The position numbers and the translations under genes are program-made. Below, in pieces: positions 46,501 to 56,312 of a stretch of DNA of 64,000 nt. The DNA lies in assembly GCF_026745355.1 (NCBI RefSeq), contig NC_079202.1, forward strand, positions 48,852,787-48,916,786, written 5' to 3'. Positions within the stretch are counted from its first letter, which is position 1. The number at the start of each line of letters is the position of its first letter. This DNA is from Beta vulgaris subsp. vulgaris (lineage: Eukaryota > Streptophyta > Magnoliopsida > Caryophyllales > Amaranthaceae). The notes under the pieces are model-generated. The model was given only the letters and a program-made list of their open reading frames with translations, had not been told where the DNA came from and made no database searches.

Positions 46501-48129
46501 TTTTTCATGACATTGAACTTTGTTTTTCCAAGGATTTTATCCTATCCTCTCTCAAGATTATTACACCTGGCCTAAAAGTATTAAACTTACCCCTCTCCCT
46601 CGCTTCACACCAAAATTAACAAAATTTTGGCTATGTGAATAAGAGAATTGAACTGAAACTAAAATGAAAAAAACTGAATCGCTGAAAGTAATGGAACATA
46701 ACTGAAATAAAATTAAAGTGAAAATAAGTCCAAAAGAATAGAGCCTAAATTTCCCACCAATTCAATGACGCTTGATTCTCTCATGACATTAAACTTAATT
46801 GCCTATATAATTTCACTATGTATTATACTATTGGGTAGTTTCAATTTTAAGGATTTTGCTTTTATTATCTACGAGAAGTCAATATAGAGAAAGAGTTACA
46901 CACCCTCCAGATTTATTTAGTTGTTCCACTTTGACTTTTGCATTACTTATATAATTTTCGCCAACTTTTTTTATTTGCTAATACATAAAAGCAAATGACG
47001 TCTATAAAATGTTGCTAGATTTATCTAAATTTATATTTTTATTTATCAACCTTTTATAATTTATATTAATTTAAAAATCAAAAATAAAGAAAAGGAATTT
47101 GAGAGGAAATAGCTATTTGTGAGTAGATCTTCGAAGTTGACGTGAGGTTCAATTGCAGAGAAAACAGTGAATCTTGGTCTGCTGGTTGCAAATGGACGTG
47201 ACTCACGTGTGGTCCGCAGAAATTTGAAGGAAAAAAAAATCTTTGTAGATTTAGATCACTAACCTAAGCTTAGGTATCATATTAGATTGTCATAAAAATC
47301 GTATTCAATCCTAATTGTGTAAGGAATCCTTATATAATAAGCATATAAAATTATATAAAAATTTATCCTAAAGCCTGTGTATAATAAATATATTCTCTAC
47401 CGTCATATATCAGCCAGTATAAAAAATACAAATAACGAGGATAGGAAGTGACAAGTGAGTAATATGAATCAATTATTATAGGGTAATAGTATATGTAGCC
47501 CTAAGGATTATATATAAGCATTAAATCTATTTCTTTAAATGGAAATAGTTTAAGAATTTAAGACACACTTTTACGTCAATTGAGGTAAAAAATGTTTGAT
47601 TTAATATTTTATTTTCATTTTAATCACTTTATACCGTCCTGAGAAATATGTATATCATTTTTCATTATTATAAAAGAAAAAAAAAATTATGTGTGAGAGA
47701 GCGAAATCTACCAAAAATAGCCGACAAAATTAAATGAGAGTTTATGACACATAATCATCCAAACATAGGAGATAATCATCTAAAATAAGAAAAATAGCAA
47801 CAAGGAGAAGAAGAAAATACCAAGAGGCCGAAATTAAACCCGACGATGACGGTGTTAGCGATGGAAAGTGCAGCGAGTTCGACATCACCGAGGTGGCCGG
47901 CGAAGGCGGTGGTGACGACGTTCATAGAAAAAGAGGCAATTCTGCTAAATATTGAAGGTCCTGCTACGTGCCACAACTTCTTAGATTCTTCCCAAACTCT
48001 TGCTCCTAGTTCTCTATAATCTTCTTTATCATTTTCTTTGATGGTCAAGTTTTTACCACTTGTTTTTTCTGATAATATTAAAGGTTGATTTAGTTCTTCT
48101 CTCGAACTTCTGGTATTTTCTTGATCCAT
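31563..48129 (-). CDS. DTX27-like: MATE-family efflux transporter (protein DETOXIFICATION 27-like), 8 exons
   Basis: MATE carriers export metabolites and xenobiotics across the plasma membrane or tonoplast, driven by H+ or Na+. Exons on the minus strand: 47821-48129, 40387-40928, 39579-39665, 39363-39419, 38436-38674, 37082-37200, 36893-36982, 31563-31628. These total 1509 bp, or 502 residues, the family's usual size. Every junction is GT-AG and phases join correctly (0,2,2,2,1,0,0). Landmarks: a hydrophilic N-terminus; RVWEESKKLWHVAGPSIFSR (about 44-63); GMASALETLCGQAFGA (exon 1/2 join, about 105-120); CLENWYYRILVLM; SICMTINGWEMMIPLAFFA; VRIANELGAGNGKAAKFATK; LNSVQPVLSGVAVGSGWQVW; FNTGVVGIWAGMIFGGTALQ; and a short tail ending VEKWSS...DQA. 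Twelve membrane segments are expected from the family. The upstream ATG at 48315 is in frame, but I prefer 48129 (MDQENT), a normal MATE start. The last acceptor could be CAG or AG three bases earlier. Confidence 0.9.
32177..32422 (+). repeat. 5' LTR of the intron-7 copia
   Basis: This 246-bp LTR is flanked by AGCAT on its left. Repeat of GATCTCATCAACTCGTGTAT and of GTAGGTAGTTAGATTACTTT in the 3' LTR confirms the pair. A TATA-like TGTATAAATATCATC lies near 32369. Confidence 0.92.
32478..33265 (+). pseudogene. copia gag, frameshifted, zinc knuckle broken
   Basis: Gag text spreads over several frames from the first ATG at 32478: NPAHVNWIRQYKLLFGALTG, TLGSLTFRVRTSKKAWDILA, KAWDILANTYAKPSRIHIKN and DYMNKFRCIIDELALLGA. 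This is the UBN2-type gag of copia elements, which forms the particle. The RNA-binding knuckle at about 33216-33251 reads C-stop-W-C-NVQG-H-ALSY-C. It is a proper Cys-x2-Cys-x4-His-x4-Cys with TAG in place of the first spacer codon. Gag is therefore not translatable as one protein. Confidence 0.85.
33277..36420 (+). pseudogene. copia pol: protease, integrase, reverse transcriptase, RNase H, decayed
   Basis: Order is that of copia. Protease: WLLDGGASHHVTFDLANL near 33388, with the active-site DSG turned to DGG. GAG-pre-integrase: HIDWHHRLGHPSIKVFNLLP (about 33727). Integrase: CNSCYINKSHKLPF, then FSDVWSSPVCSHDGYKYYLI; the rest is frameshifted across 34060-34420 (HASIPLYYWPHTFQTAIYLI in another frame). 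Reverse transcriptase: KARLVAKVFHQRSGLDYIET, FRQLDIDDAFLQGTLTEDVY and LKKALYGLKQAPRAWYTK. The catalytic box reads YVDG for YVDD (about 35498). RNase H: SDADWAGDRDDFISTGAYIV and SSTKAEYLSIAQTAAEVV, ending near 36420. Many frame changes; inactive. Confidence 0.9.
36464..36716 (+). repeat. 3' LTR of the intron-7 copia
   Basis: This 253-bp LTR is followed by AGCAT, which matches the 5' flank. Compared with the 5' LTR it has scattered substitutions and a short insertion near 36618-36635. Confidence 0.92.
43640..43800 (+). mobile_element. tRNA-derived SINE
   Basis: A tRNA-like head is visible. An A-box-like TTGAGATGGTAAGGAC lies near 43653. AAGAGGTCGCATGTTCAAAT ending in the B-box-like GTTCAAATC is near 43684-43706. 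The tail continues with GATAACGTAATAATCTATAT to about 43800, without a clear poly(A) or duplication. The layout is common in plant SINEs, which use LINE enzymes in trans. Confidence 0.5.
43816..44467. mobile_element. non-autonomous hAT element, 652 bp
   Basis: CTTTTAAT flanks it exactly on both sides (43808-43815 and 44468-44475), the 8-bp duplication of hAT elements. The tips are TAGAGGTGATCATTTGCGGG on the left and, in complement, TAGAGTTGTTCACAGACGGA on the right. Subterminal regions are rich in CGGGC and GCCCG (GACGGGCTTGCCCGCGGGC near 43955; GGCGGGCTAGCCCGCG near 44293). No transposase. Confidence 0.88.
45093..45222. repeat. 49-bp tandem repeat, about 2.6 copies
   Basis: Units begin GAGGGGATAGAATATCC at 45093 and 45142, with a diverged third at 45191. 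Each holds ACATGTTATTTTTTTGTTAT and ACTATATGAAAA. Confidence 0.88.
46157..46423. mobile_element. Stowaway MITE, complete, in MATE intron 1
   Basis: The left tip CTCCCTCCGTTTCCTAAAG and the right tip, in complement CTTCCTCCGTTTCCTAAAG, form clean inverted repeats. TA lies at 46155-46156 and 46424-46425. It shares CTATCATATGGTCCACCATT (in complement) with the older copy at 14366-14681. Confidence 0.9.
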
Positions 48130-48405
48130 CTTTGGTCTTTGGGAGAGGAAAAGAAAAAAAAGAGGGATGATTTGTAGGAATATAAGTTGGGTTTGATTTC
48201 TAAGGAAGACAACAAGAAAGAGTGAAGAAAAATGACGCACGTAGACGTTATGAAAAGGGTGATGGCAGTTGCCAAAAACATCGAAAAAAGGAAAAGGAGG
48301 AAGAATGAATGCCACTATGCATTAAACATGCCTACGGCTGAATCTGATTGCTGAATTTATTATCATTATTTTTATTTTGGATTCTTATATCCTATGCCAC
48401 AAACA
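48130..48405 (-). other. putative MATE 5' leader
   Basis: The stretch between the putative TATA box and the chosen ATG is about 275 bp if transcription starts near 48405. The frame is open from 48315 (MAFILPPFPFFD...), so a longer N-terminus is formally possible. Its Phe/Leu-rich text is unlike MATE N-termini. Confidence 0.35.
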
Positions 48406-48430
48406 TATGATAAAAAACGAAGTATAATCC

Positions 48431-48438
48431 TATTTATA
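48431..48438 (-). promoter_or_regulatory. putative TATA box of the MATE gene
   Basis: TATAAATA on the minus strand lies about 300 bp before the chosen start codon. It is the best match upstream. The neighbouring repeat begins only about 36 bp further upstream. Confidence 0.4.
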
Positions 48439-48474
48439 CAAGTGTATTAAAAAGATGTGCATAACAGTATTTAT

Positions 48475-48996
48475 GTGTCATGGCAAAATAGATGGTAGAC
48501 ACGAGTCTACCATTTAAATGGTGCCCATCATTCATACGGTGTCGTTTCACATTATAAAACAATGAACAAATCATCTTCAATGCACAAATTAAGCAACATG
48601 AAGATGAAAGTAGAACAAAAGAACAACACACGAGACTCAATGAACATCTGAATCAACAATGAACAACAAGAAGAAAGAAAAAGATGAACATAAGAGGAAA
48701 TATCTGATAAACAACCACTCAACCTAATGAACAAACAAAGAAAACACAATGAAAAAAGAAATATCTGAAATAAACAAACTAAGAAACATAAAGATAAAGG
48801 TCAACAAAGGAGAATTGTCGAGATCGATGTTCATTGGAGAACAATTGATGTACATTAGTTTCAAATGTTCATTAGATAACCGTTGATGTACATTAGTTTC
48901 ACGCGTTTTATGTTTTTGGGTTGCGTTTTGGCCCGTGTCTACTAATAGAATGGTAACACGAGTCCACCATCTACCAATTGATGCGCCAAGTGACAC
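48475..48996. mobile_element. palindrome-ended inverted-repeat element upstream of the MATE gene
   Basis: The left end GTGTCATGGC..GATGGTAG and the complement of the right end, GTGTCACTTGGC..GGTAGATGG, are related over about 55 bp. Each also holds a small palindrome (ATGGTAGACACGAGTCTACC left; GGTAACACGAGTCCACC right). The middle is A-rich with repeated AATGAACAA and AAGAAA phrases. No clear duplication. Class unknown (foldback or MULE-like). Confidence 0.4.
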
Positions 48997-49145
48997 CCTC
49001 CTTTTGCCACTAGAATTTTACCACGTGTCTATTAATCAACAACAAGTCAGGTAATATATATATATATATATGCTAAAGCTTGGGCTCGAACCCTGACCTC
49101 AGGTAAGGATTTTCAAAGACTTGTCATCTCATCTAACATCTTTTA
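48978..49145 (-). mobile_element. SINE-like repeat, copy 1
   Basis: Read on the minus strand it has GAGATGACAAGTC (A-box-like, about 49122-49134) and GGTCAGGGTTCGAGCCC (B box, about 49085-49101). The rest, with TTGCCACTAGAATTTTACCA on the plus strand, is shared with copy 2 at 49505-49670. Copy 1 overlaps the edge of the palindrome-ended element. Confidence 0.45.
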
Positions 49146-49504
49146 GTGATTCATATTTCCACAAAATTATAGATATGAGTTCTAATTAGTAATGTAGCAA
49201 TAAATTCCTACTTCCAGCCATAAAGTTTATTTTTCTTATTTGATTTATTTTTTACAGTCATCCCCTTGCTCATTTCCCCTTTCGAAATTCACCATAAATG
49301 TGAAAGTCCTCTACTTTGTAACTAATGGGTAGTTTTACAAATTATTCTTGATGCTAATCGAATCTTATTGTTGTTGTTCGAGAATACAAATTAGGAGATG
49401 AAGTTTAATGGTCGGTCAGAGGGCAAGTCATATAAAGAAGGTCGGTGAAATTGTTAATCATAACACAAATTCCTTTATAGCGTATATAATTATTTCAGGT
49501 GTGC

Positions 49505-49670
49505 TTTTATGTGCCATGTGGAACCTTTCCTCTTGCACTAGAATTTTATTGCGTGTGCAATGAACCAACATTAGTTTTGTCATCATATTTTTTTAAAAAA
49601 ATATAATGATATCTTGAATCGACCCCATGACCTACTAATAAGTATTAAGATACATTTACCGCTACGCCAA
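49505..49670 (-). mobile_element. SINE-like repeat, copy 2
   Basis: Plus-strand phrases CTCTTGCACTAGAATTTTAT and TTGAATCGACCCCATGACC correspond to copy 1 at 48978-49145, in the same orientation and order. The B box is more worn. Confidence 0.4.
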
Positions 49671-49760
49671 GTGATATATATGGTGTAATTATTTTAAAAT
49701 TAAATTATTAATAGATGAAAAATATAAATACCCGAGGCATTGTCCGGACCTAAAAACTAG
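49671..49760 (+). mobile_element. Helitron 3' terminus (5' end not found)
   Basis: CCCGAGGCATTGTCCGGACC is a worn form of a Helitron terminal hairpin. It is followed by TAAAAACTAG, with CTAG at 49757-49760 and T next. The body and 5' end were not identified. It may carry the SINE-like copy to its left. Confidence 0.45.
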
Positions 49761-50009
49761 TTTTCATCCATTACTTGATTAAACATCTTATTTAATTATA
49801 GTCTACTAGAAAAAAAATACTAAAGCATTTACTTTTTTTATAAAAAGCTCCACTCCACATTGATTTATCAACTTTTTAAAATGAAATCTAGATTAAATAA
49901 GATGTTTTAATCAAGTAGTGGAATAAATTAGGATAATAAATACTTCTTATTATACGCCTTGTGATATAGGATAGCAAAATCCTTTTTTTAGACAAAATTA
50001 GCCGCAATA

Positions 50010-50291
50010 TCACAAACTATGAGTTAAGTGCAAGAAGCAACGCAAACATTTACTAGTAGCCAAAATGTCACACAAAATAGCCAAGGTGCAAAGTGTATGA
50101 CAAACCTTTGCTTCCGCTTCGATTTCCCGTGTTGCTTCCTCAGTCTGATGGTTTGACCACATAACTTTGACTAATCTAACATCCTTAGTGCGATTACTTC
50201 TAACTTTACTATCAAGGATTCTTACAGGTGTTTCCTCGTAAGTCAAACTCTCATCTAACTCAATGGTATTAGGTTGGCGCACATGAGACAC
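50010..50291 (-). pseudogene. chromovirus chromodomain (integrase C-terminus)
   Basis: The minus strand reads ELDESLTYEETPVRILDSKV, RLVKVMWSNHQTEEATREIE and AEAKV. This matches the chromodomain tail PVRILDRKVR...VKVLW.NH..EEATWE, with the conserved Trp of ATWE replaced by Arg. The segment ends with unrelated text, so the frame is lost at its left end. Confidence 0.75.
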
Positions 50292-50800
50292 ATTAGAAAT
50301 ATACTTCCATAACTAAGATATATGGAAAACATCGTGGAATCAGCTTAAATCATTTGTCAAATCCAGGCCAGCTTATAATCTTCTTTAACATCTCATATGG
50401 CCCGATATATTTTGGGTGCAACTTTTCCTTCTTCCCAAAGCACATCACCCCTTTCATTGAAGATATTTTCAACGATACCCACTAACCTGAAACTCTTTAT
50501 CCCTCCACTTCAAATCAGCATAACTCTTTTTCCGATATTGACCTGTCTTGATCTTTTATTGAACCACATTTACTTGCTTCACCGTCTCTTCTAGGAACTC
50601 ATGTCCAAGTACCATCGTTTCACCAATATCATTCCACTAGACTGGAATTCTACACTTTCGACCATATAAAACCTCAAACAGAGCCATATAATACTTGCAT
50701 GATGACTGTTGCTGTAGAAAATTCTATCAAATCCAAGAAATTTGATCCTCCCAAGAATCCTGATACTCCATAACACAAGATCGCAACATAAATCCAAAGT

Positions 50801-51249
50801 TTAAATCGTTCGTTCTGCTTGTCCATTTGTAGCAGGGTGAAAAGTTGTACTCACTAATAAATTAGTGCCCAAAGCCTTATGTAAACTCTGCCAAAAGTTG
50901 GACAAGAATAGCAAATCACGATCTGAAACAATGTCCTTAGGCGTACCATGATACTTCACCACCCACTTCACATATGCTTTAGCCAATTGAACTATCGACC
51001 AAGTATTCTTCATAGGTATGATAGTCGTGGATTTAGTCAAACAATCTACCACCACCCAAATCGTATCATTTCCAGCCTTAGTCCTTGGTAAGGCAGACAC
51101 GAAATCCATTGATGTAGAATCTCATTTCCAACTCGCAATGAACAAAGGTTGAACCTTCCCTTGTGGCCGCCTCTTGTGCTTAAACTTGACCTTTGACATG
51201 TGAGACACTTAGCCACGAACTCTACCAACTCTCTTTTCATGTTTGGCAA
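50801..51249 (-). pseudogene. chromovirus integrase core
   Basis: Two overlapping frames read MKRELVEFVAKCLTCQR (end of the HHCC zinc site) and FVSALPRTKAGNDTIWVVVD, FHPATNGQAERTI and IVSDRDLLFLSNFWQSLHKA. The catalytic Asp residues of VVVD and SDRD are present, and the Glu should follow QAERTI. The frame changes near 51110 and a stop follows ERTI. Confidence 0.85.
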
Positions 51250-51740
51250 CTAAAACGCTTGCTTCATGTCCTTATACAACTTATCATCATATGGGTGTAA
51301 AAATACAAGGTGAGCTATGAGCTTCCTCCATTAATTGACGTTTTACCTCTTCTCTATTACTTGTTATACACCATTTCCCCTTGAACCGTATACTTCCATC
51401 ATCAGCTACCTTGAAATCCGACCCTTAACTATCCTAGATCTTTTCTCAAATCTTTTCTTACTTTTCATCCTTTTCCTTCCCTAATTTCATCATAGATCGA
51501 GGGTTGAACCGACAAATAACCCAATAATTTTTCAACATATCTCTTTTCCAGAACATCCGATGACAGTTTCTGAAACTCTACACATAATTGACTCGGCATC
51601 ATCATTTCATTAACCGAATGATTCGACTTTTGACACAATGCATCAACAACAACATTAGCTTTCTCCTCATTAGACTAGATCTCCAAATCATAATCTTTGA
51701 TCAACTCCAACCATCCCCTATGCCTCATGATCAACTCTTT

Positions 51741-52960
51741 CTAAGTGAAAATATACTTCAAGCTCTTATGATCTCGTGTAGAACTTACACGTTTCCCCAT
51801 ACAAGTAGTGTCGCATATCTTCAAAGCAAATACTATTGCAGGTAATTCAAGATCATGGATCGCATAATTCACCTCATATGGTTTTAACTGCCTAGAAGCA
51901 TAAGCGATGACCTTCCTGTTCTTCATTAATACACACCCTAACCTAAATTTCGAAGCATCACTATAAACATCATACTGTTAACTATCATCAAGTAAAGCTG
52001 AAACACGTGTTATAGTCAACCTTTCCTTCAACGCGGAAAAAGCTTCCTTACACTCTGGAGTCAAGACAAACTTATATTCCTTCTCCATCATACTTGTCAT
52101 TAGTCTTGAGATATTCGAGAAATCCTTCACAAATCTTCGATAGTAACTCGCTAACCCAAGAAAAATCCTTATATTAGACACCATCTTTGGTGTTGGACAC
52201 TGACGCACTACTTAAATCTTAGTAGGATCCAACAAAAATCCTTCCCTTGTGATAACATGTCCTAAAAAGACAACCTCATCCAACCAAAACTCACACTTAG
52301 AGAGCTTGGCGTAGTACAACTTATGTTCTCTTAGGGTGGACAAAACATCTCTCAAATGCAACTCCTGATTGGTCCTATCCTTCGAATATATCAAAATATC
52401 ATCTATAAACACAACCACATATTTGTCCAAGTATGGCCTAAAAATCCTATGCATCAAATCCATGAACATTGCGGGTACATGGGTCAGATCAAATGACATC
52501 ACTGCAAACTCATAGTGACCATCTCGTCCTAAACGCAGTATCAGGAATATCACCCTCAACAATCCTCAATTGGTGACAACCTTACCTCAAATCTATCTTC
52601 TAAAAAATCTCTGCTCCTTTCAACTGATCAATAAATCATCTATTCTCATAAGCGGATACTTATTCTTGATCATTACATTATTCAACTCCTGATAATCCAA
52701 CCTCAAACTGCCATATTTGTTTTTCACGAATAATACAGATGCGCCCCAAGGAGACGAACTAGGTATTATATACCCTTTTTCTAACAACTCCTCCAACTAA
52801 ACTTTTAACTATTTCATCTCAGTTGGAGCCATTCTATACGTAGCCTTTGAAATAGGTCCAGAACCTGGCATCAAGTCTATGGTGAATTCAAGATCCCTAA
52901 CATGTGGCATACTCGATATCTCTTCACGAAACACATCTGGAAACTCATATACAACTGGAA
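51741..52960 (-). pseudogene. chromovirus reverse transcriptase and RNase H
   Basis: From right to left: VVYEFPDVFREEISSMPHVR (start of the domain, about 52890-52950), a damaged palm, then [39 protein letters not shown] with the catalytic FIDD intact (about 52395), and [20 protein letters not shown]. RNase H and connection: [58 protein letters not shown] and [12 protein letters not shown]. Several frame changes and stops separate the pieces. Confidence 0.88.
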
Positions 52961-53660
52961 CCTCCCTATTCTCATCTTTCTTTTCGATCCTCTGAACTCC
53001 ACATAAGAATAACGGACACCTCTTCTTCACATAAGATTGAATTCTCATCGCAAACATGATCTTCATTCCCTTCTCATTCCTAAGCTTCCTACAAGTCACC
53101 CTTTCTTTATTAGGGCCTACTAAGGACACTTTATGGGCCTCAAAATCAATTTGAGCCTTAAATTTCACCAACCAATCAATCCCCAAAACTATATCGAGGG
53201 CTGACAAGTCAAACTCAAATAATTAGGACGGAAAGTTCACCCCAACTATCATTAAAGGTACTTGACTATGCAACTTAGTACAGCTAAAAATCTCTCATGA
53301 TGGCAATGACACTAGCCTGCTTAACTCAAGCTTTTCCACTAAAGTGCTAGAAATAAATGAATGAGATTCTCCATAATCAAATAACACTTTGACAGACAAA
53401 GAATTAACGAAATAGGTTCCAACTACTACCTCAGAAACATTCTCAGCCTCACGGCGGTTCATAACGAAAATTATGCCTTTAGACTAATTCTCCATCCCTG
53501 GTTTAACACCAGCATTCGAAAAAGCAAACTTTTGTTGATTATTCTGAGGGGCCTTATTACTCGGGTCAGGTTTGACTTCGGGTTCTCCGACAGCTTTTCT
53601 AAAGCATTCATACTCCTGATATCCCAATTTCTAACAATAACGGCACATCACGAAGATACC
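52961..53660 (-). pseudogene. chromovirus protease and gag zinc knuckle
   Basis: The protease C-terminal motif ALDIVLGIDWLVKFKAQIDF lies at about 53140-53205. The catalytic loop near 53350-53380 reads FDYGESHSFIS where relatives have FDSGASHSFIS, so the active-site Ser is lost. Near 53625-53650 MCRYC-stop-KLGYQEYEC is a Cys-x2-Cys...Cys knuckle with His replaced by Tyr and an internal stop. Confidence 0.75.
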
Positions 53661-54560
53661 CTCACAATCATTTTCATTGTGGTTCTTATCACACCTTTTC
53701 CAGGAAAAGGTTCTCTCAACTTTCTTCCCATTTCCTTGGTTCCCATTAGGCTTCTGACTAGAGTACCTATTGTCTTTCTCAGTTTAGTCAAATCCACCAT
53801 TGGGTTTAGGCTTCTTATCTCCACTTTGTTGATTCCCATTACTGTTATACTTCCTCTTTTCCCCAGAGGAGGTCCCTTCAAGCTCTCTTCATTTAATATC
53901 GTATAAGTGAGTAGCTCAAACATAAATTTCAACGAGAGTCTCAAAAGTTTCATCTCCCATCATACTTTGTATGGTTAAGATTAACCTTAATCAAACCTTT
54001 GAGCCTTCAAAGCCTCATATGGTACTATCTCAGATGCGAACCTCATCAACTCAAAAAATTTGCTATAGTACTCATTAACAGACATAGTTTCCATCCTCGG
54101 ATTGGTGAATGCCAGAGCCTTTTGTTCCTCAAGTATACAAAGGATAAAACTTAGTCCTTAAGGCAGCTTTAATATCCTTCCACCCGAAGTTCGGATCTTC
54201 TAACATAAAAGTATATTCTTTCTTTGTTTCCACCATAGGTCTACCTCATCTCTCAAATAATAGACAACATTATTAACTCTAAGGTTTTCAGAGCACATTA
54301 TGGCATCAAAAAACTTATCAAATTTTTGAACTCAATTTTTAAGCTAGTTGGATTCTCTTTCCTATGGTAAGTTGGAGGTTTGACTGCTACTATCCTATTA
54401 AAGACCTCACCAAAGCTATCGTTTTCACTCTGCTTGGTTGCTTGATTAGCTATCACCTGAGCTATGTTTTTCAATTATCTTTGCTAGCCTTCTAACCGTA
54501 GAACTCATACTCGCTCCTTCTTATTCATTTTGCCATTAAGCTAGAAATAAGATTGTTTGA
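53661..54560 (-). pseudogene. chromovirus gag, heavily decayed
   Basis: The minus-strand text has many stops. Recognisable scraps are GEVFNRIVAVKPPTYHRKEN near 54400 and RLKGLIKVNLNHTKYDG near 53990. Position between the LTR/primer site and protease identifies it as gag. Confidence 0.5.
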
Positions 54561-55440
54561 GTAAAGTATCAACTGACATTTGTAGAATAGTTGTGTAATT
54601 ACCAAACAATTCAATAAACATACAAGTATAACAAGTTAAAAACATAACAATCACATACTTTATATATCATGACCAAATATTGCAGCCTTATACATAACAA
54701 CTACTAGAATATTTGAGTGTATCAAAATATCCTTAAGACAACTAGGTCGTTTCATGGCCAACATAAAACTATATATGTCTACAATTACTGGAGACTTCAA
54801 ACTACTGATAGCCTGCCTTAATAACAATGGCCACATAATCATATTTGCCTAGGTTTTCTTGAGAGGTAAAAAATATAATAGACATAAGACTAATATTTGC
54901 TAGTTAAAACAACATGACTTACTCGCTTATCCCATACATAGAGAATAACATAAACCTTTTCCTCTGCTTCCAAAAACAATCTTATAAAAGCAAGAATAAT
55001 TGAGATATTGCAAGAACAACATCATAAGAGTAATATTAATATATGTTAACTAAATAAAAAGAATATGATCCAAAATTTGTAGTAAATGCACCACTATGAC
55101 TTAAAATATTCATTTCAAAATTTTTATTTGTACTTGATTTCATGATATAAAATAGCCAAGTTGATTATAGCTCTCATGTAGGAAGTTACCCACAGCATCG
55201 GAGAGAGCCTTTCTAATGCTAGATAGAGCTCGTCATCGCAACACATGTACACCCTTCATCATTCCAAATTAAAAAAAAAATACCTTTTTGTGGCATTAGT
55301 AAGATGTATCTATACAAATTGTAACAAAAGAAAGCAATAAACTTGACAACAAGAATTTATAATGCAAATGCGAAATTCTATATTCTCATCTTATGTCTAC
55401 CCATCAATTTTAATATTCAATTTTTATCTTTTGAAGACCT

Positions 55441-55458
55441 GCAAAACTGATACCACTT
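55441..55458 (-). promoter_or_regulatory. primer-binding site of the chromovirus
   Basis: On the minus strand AAGTGGTATCAGTTTTGC directly follows the LTR end. TGGTATCAG is the standard initiator-methionine tRNA complement (TGGTATCAGAGC) with its last bases changed. Confidence 0.75.
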
Positions 55459-56312
55459 TGTAATACCCCCAAATTACTCACTTTTGAATGAATAATTTGG
55501 TAAATAATATTTGAGTAATTTAGGAGTATTACCGACACATGACTAATACCCTTTTAGAAGCTAACTACTAACTAACTAAATAACTTGCAGTGAAAGACTT
55601 TAACCAAAATAATAACAATTGTTTATTATTAAATATAAATATTGTCTCAAACTAAAGACAAATAAAACACCTTAATCTAGGTGACATTCTCCTTCCTAGT
55701 ATACTCCTATGCACATCAAAAATTCACCTGCAAAACTGCGTACTAAGAGGTAAACATGGTAAAGCCAAATAGGAAAAAAAAAATATGTGTCAGTATAAAA
55801 TTGAGTACGAAACATACTAGATAAGTAACACATTTGCTAGTTTGTAACAATTTATATTTCGAAAACTCCATCACTAATAATTCAAGAATAGCTCTTTAAA
55901 GAATAAACTCTTTCCAAACACTTTAGCTAATATTTCATGAATAAACTTTAAGAACTAACTCTTTCCAAGTTAACTGGATTAAAAAATAATCTTGAAAACA
56001 ATTCCTCGTCTTATCTCCCCTTTCTTTTTCTAACCTCTGTCATAAATTTGAAACTTTTAAGAAAACGACCCCCCCTTTATTACTAGGTGGCCGCTATCAT
56101 GGCTGAATATTTTTTTGTACTCCAACATCATAAATGTTTAAAACTTAGTATTAAAAATTGCGACTCGTTAACAAATCCAATTTTGACACCATCTTCTCGC
56201 CAAAATAATTTCAAATTAGTAAAATACTAAAATACTCTTTGTTTAAAAATAATTATTATAGAAAATAAATATTTAATAATTTAAACAAATACTCAAAAAT
56301 ATGGGTACTACA
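55459..56312 (-). mobile_element. 5' LTR of the chromovirus
   Basis: This 854-bp block has tips TGTAATACCC (55459) and GGGTACTACA (56312), which are inverted repeats with one change. The primer site on its left fixes the element's direction. Confidence 0.75.

Larger units (their letters stand above)
40929..47820 (-). other. MATE intron 1 (6.9 kb)
   Basis: The donor GTATTTT on the minus strand follows exon 1 and the acceptor TTAG precedes CTAGGTATGGC. It contains a SINE (43640-43800), a hAT MITE (43816-44467), a 49-bp tandem repeat (45093-45222) and a Stowaway (46157-46423). A weak MITE-like start CTCCGTCTCATAATATTG lies near 42639. The rest is AT-rich with no coding signal. Confidence 0.8.
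49985..56312 (-). mobile_element. Ty3/gypsy chromovirus remnant (Tekay/Del-like), one LTR recognised
   Basis: Read right to left: LTR 55459-56312, primer site, gag, protease, reverse transcriptase, RNase H, integrase and chromodomain. That order defines a Ty3/gypsy chromovirus. All open frames are broken. The 3' LTR expected left of the chromodomain, near 49985, is not recognisable and was probably lost. Chromodomains direct chromovirus insertion to heterochromatin. Confidence 0.9.

Noticed and set aside
49075..49145. tRNA gene (B box GGGTTCGAGCCC in complement).
   Set aside because: No cloverleaf or acceptor stem can be formed; a second related copy shows it is a dispersed SINE-like repeat.
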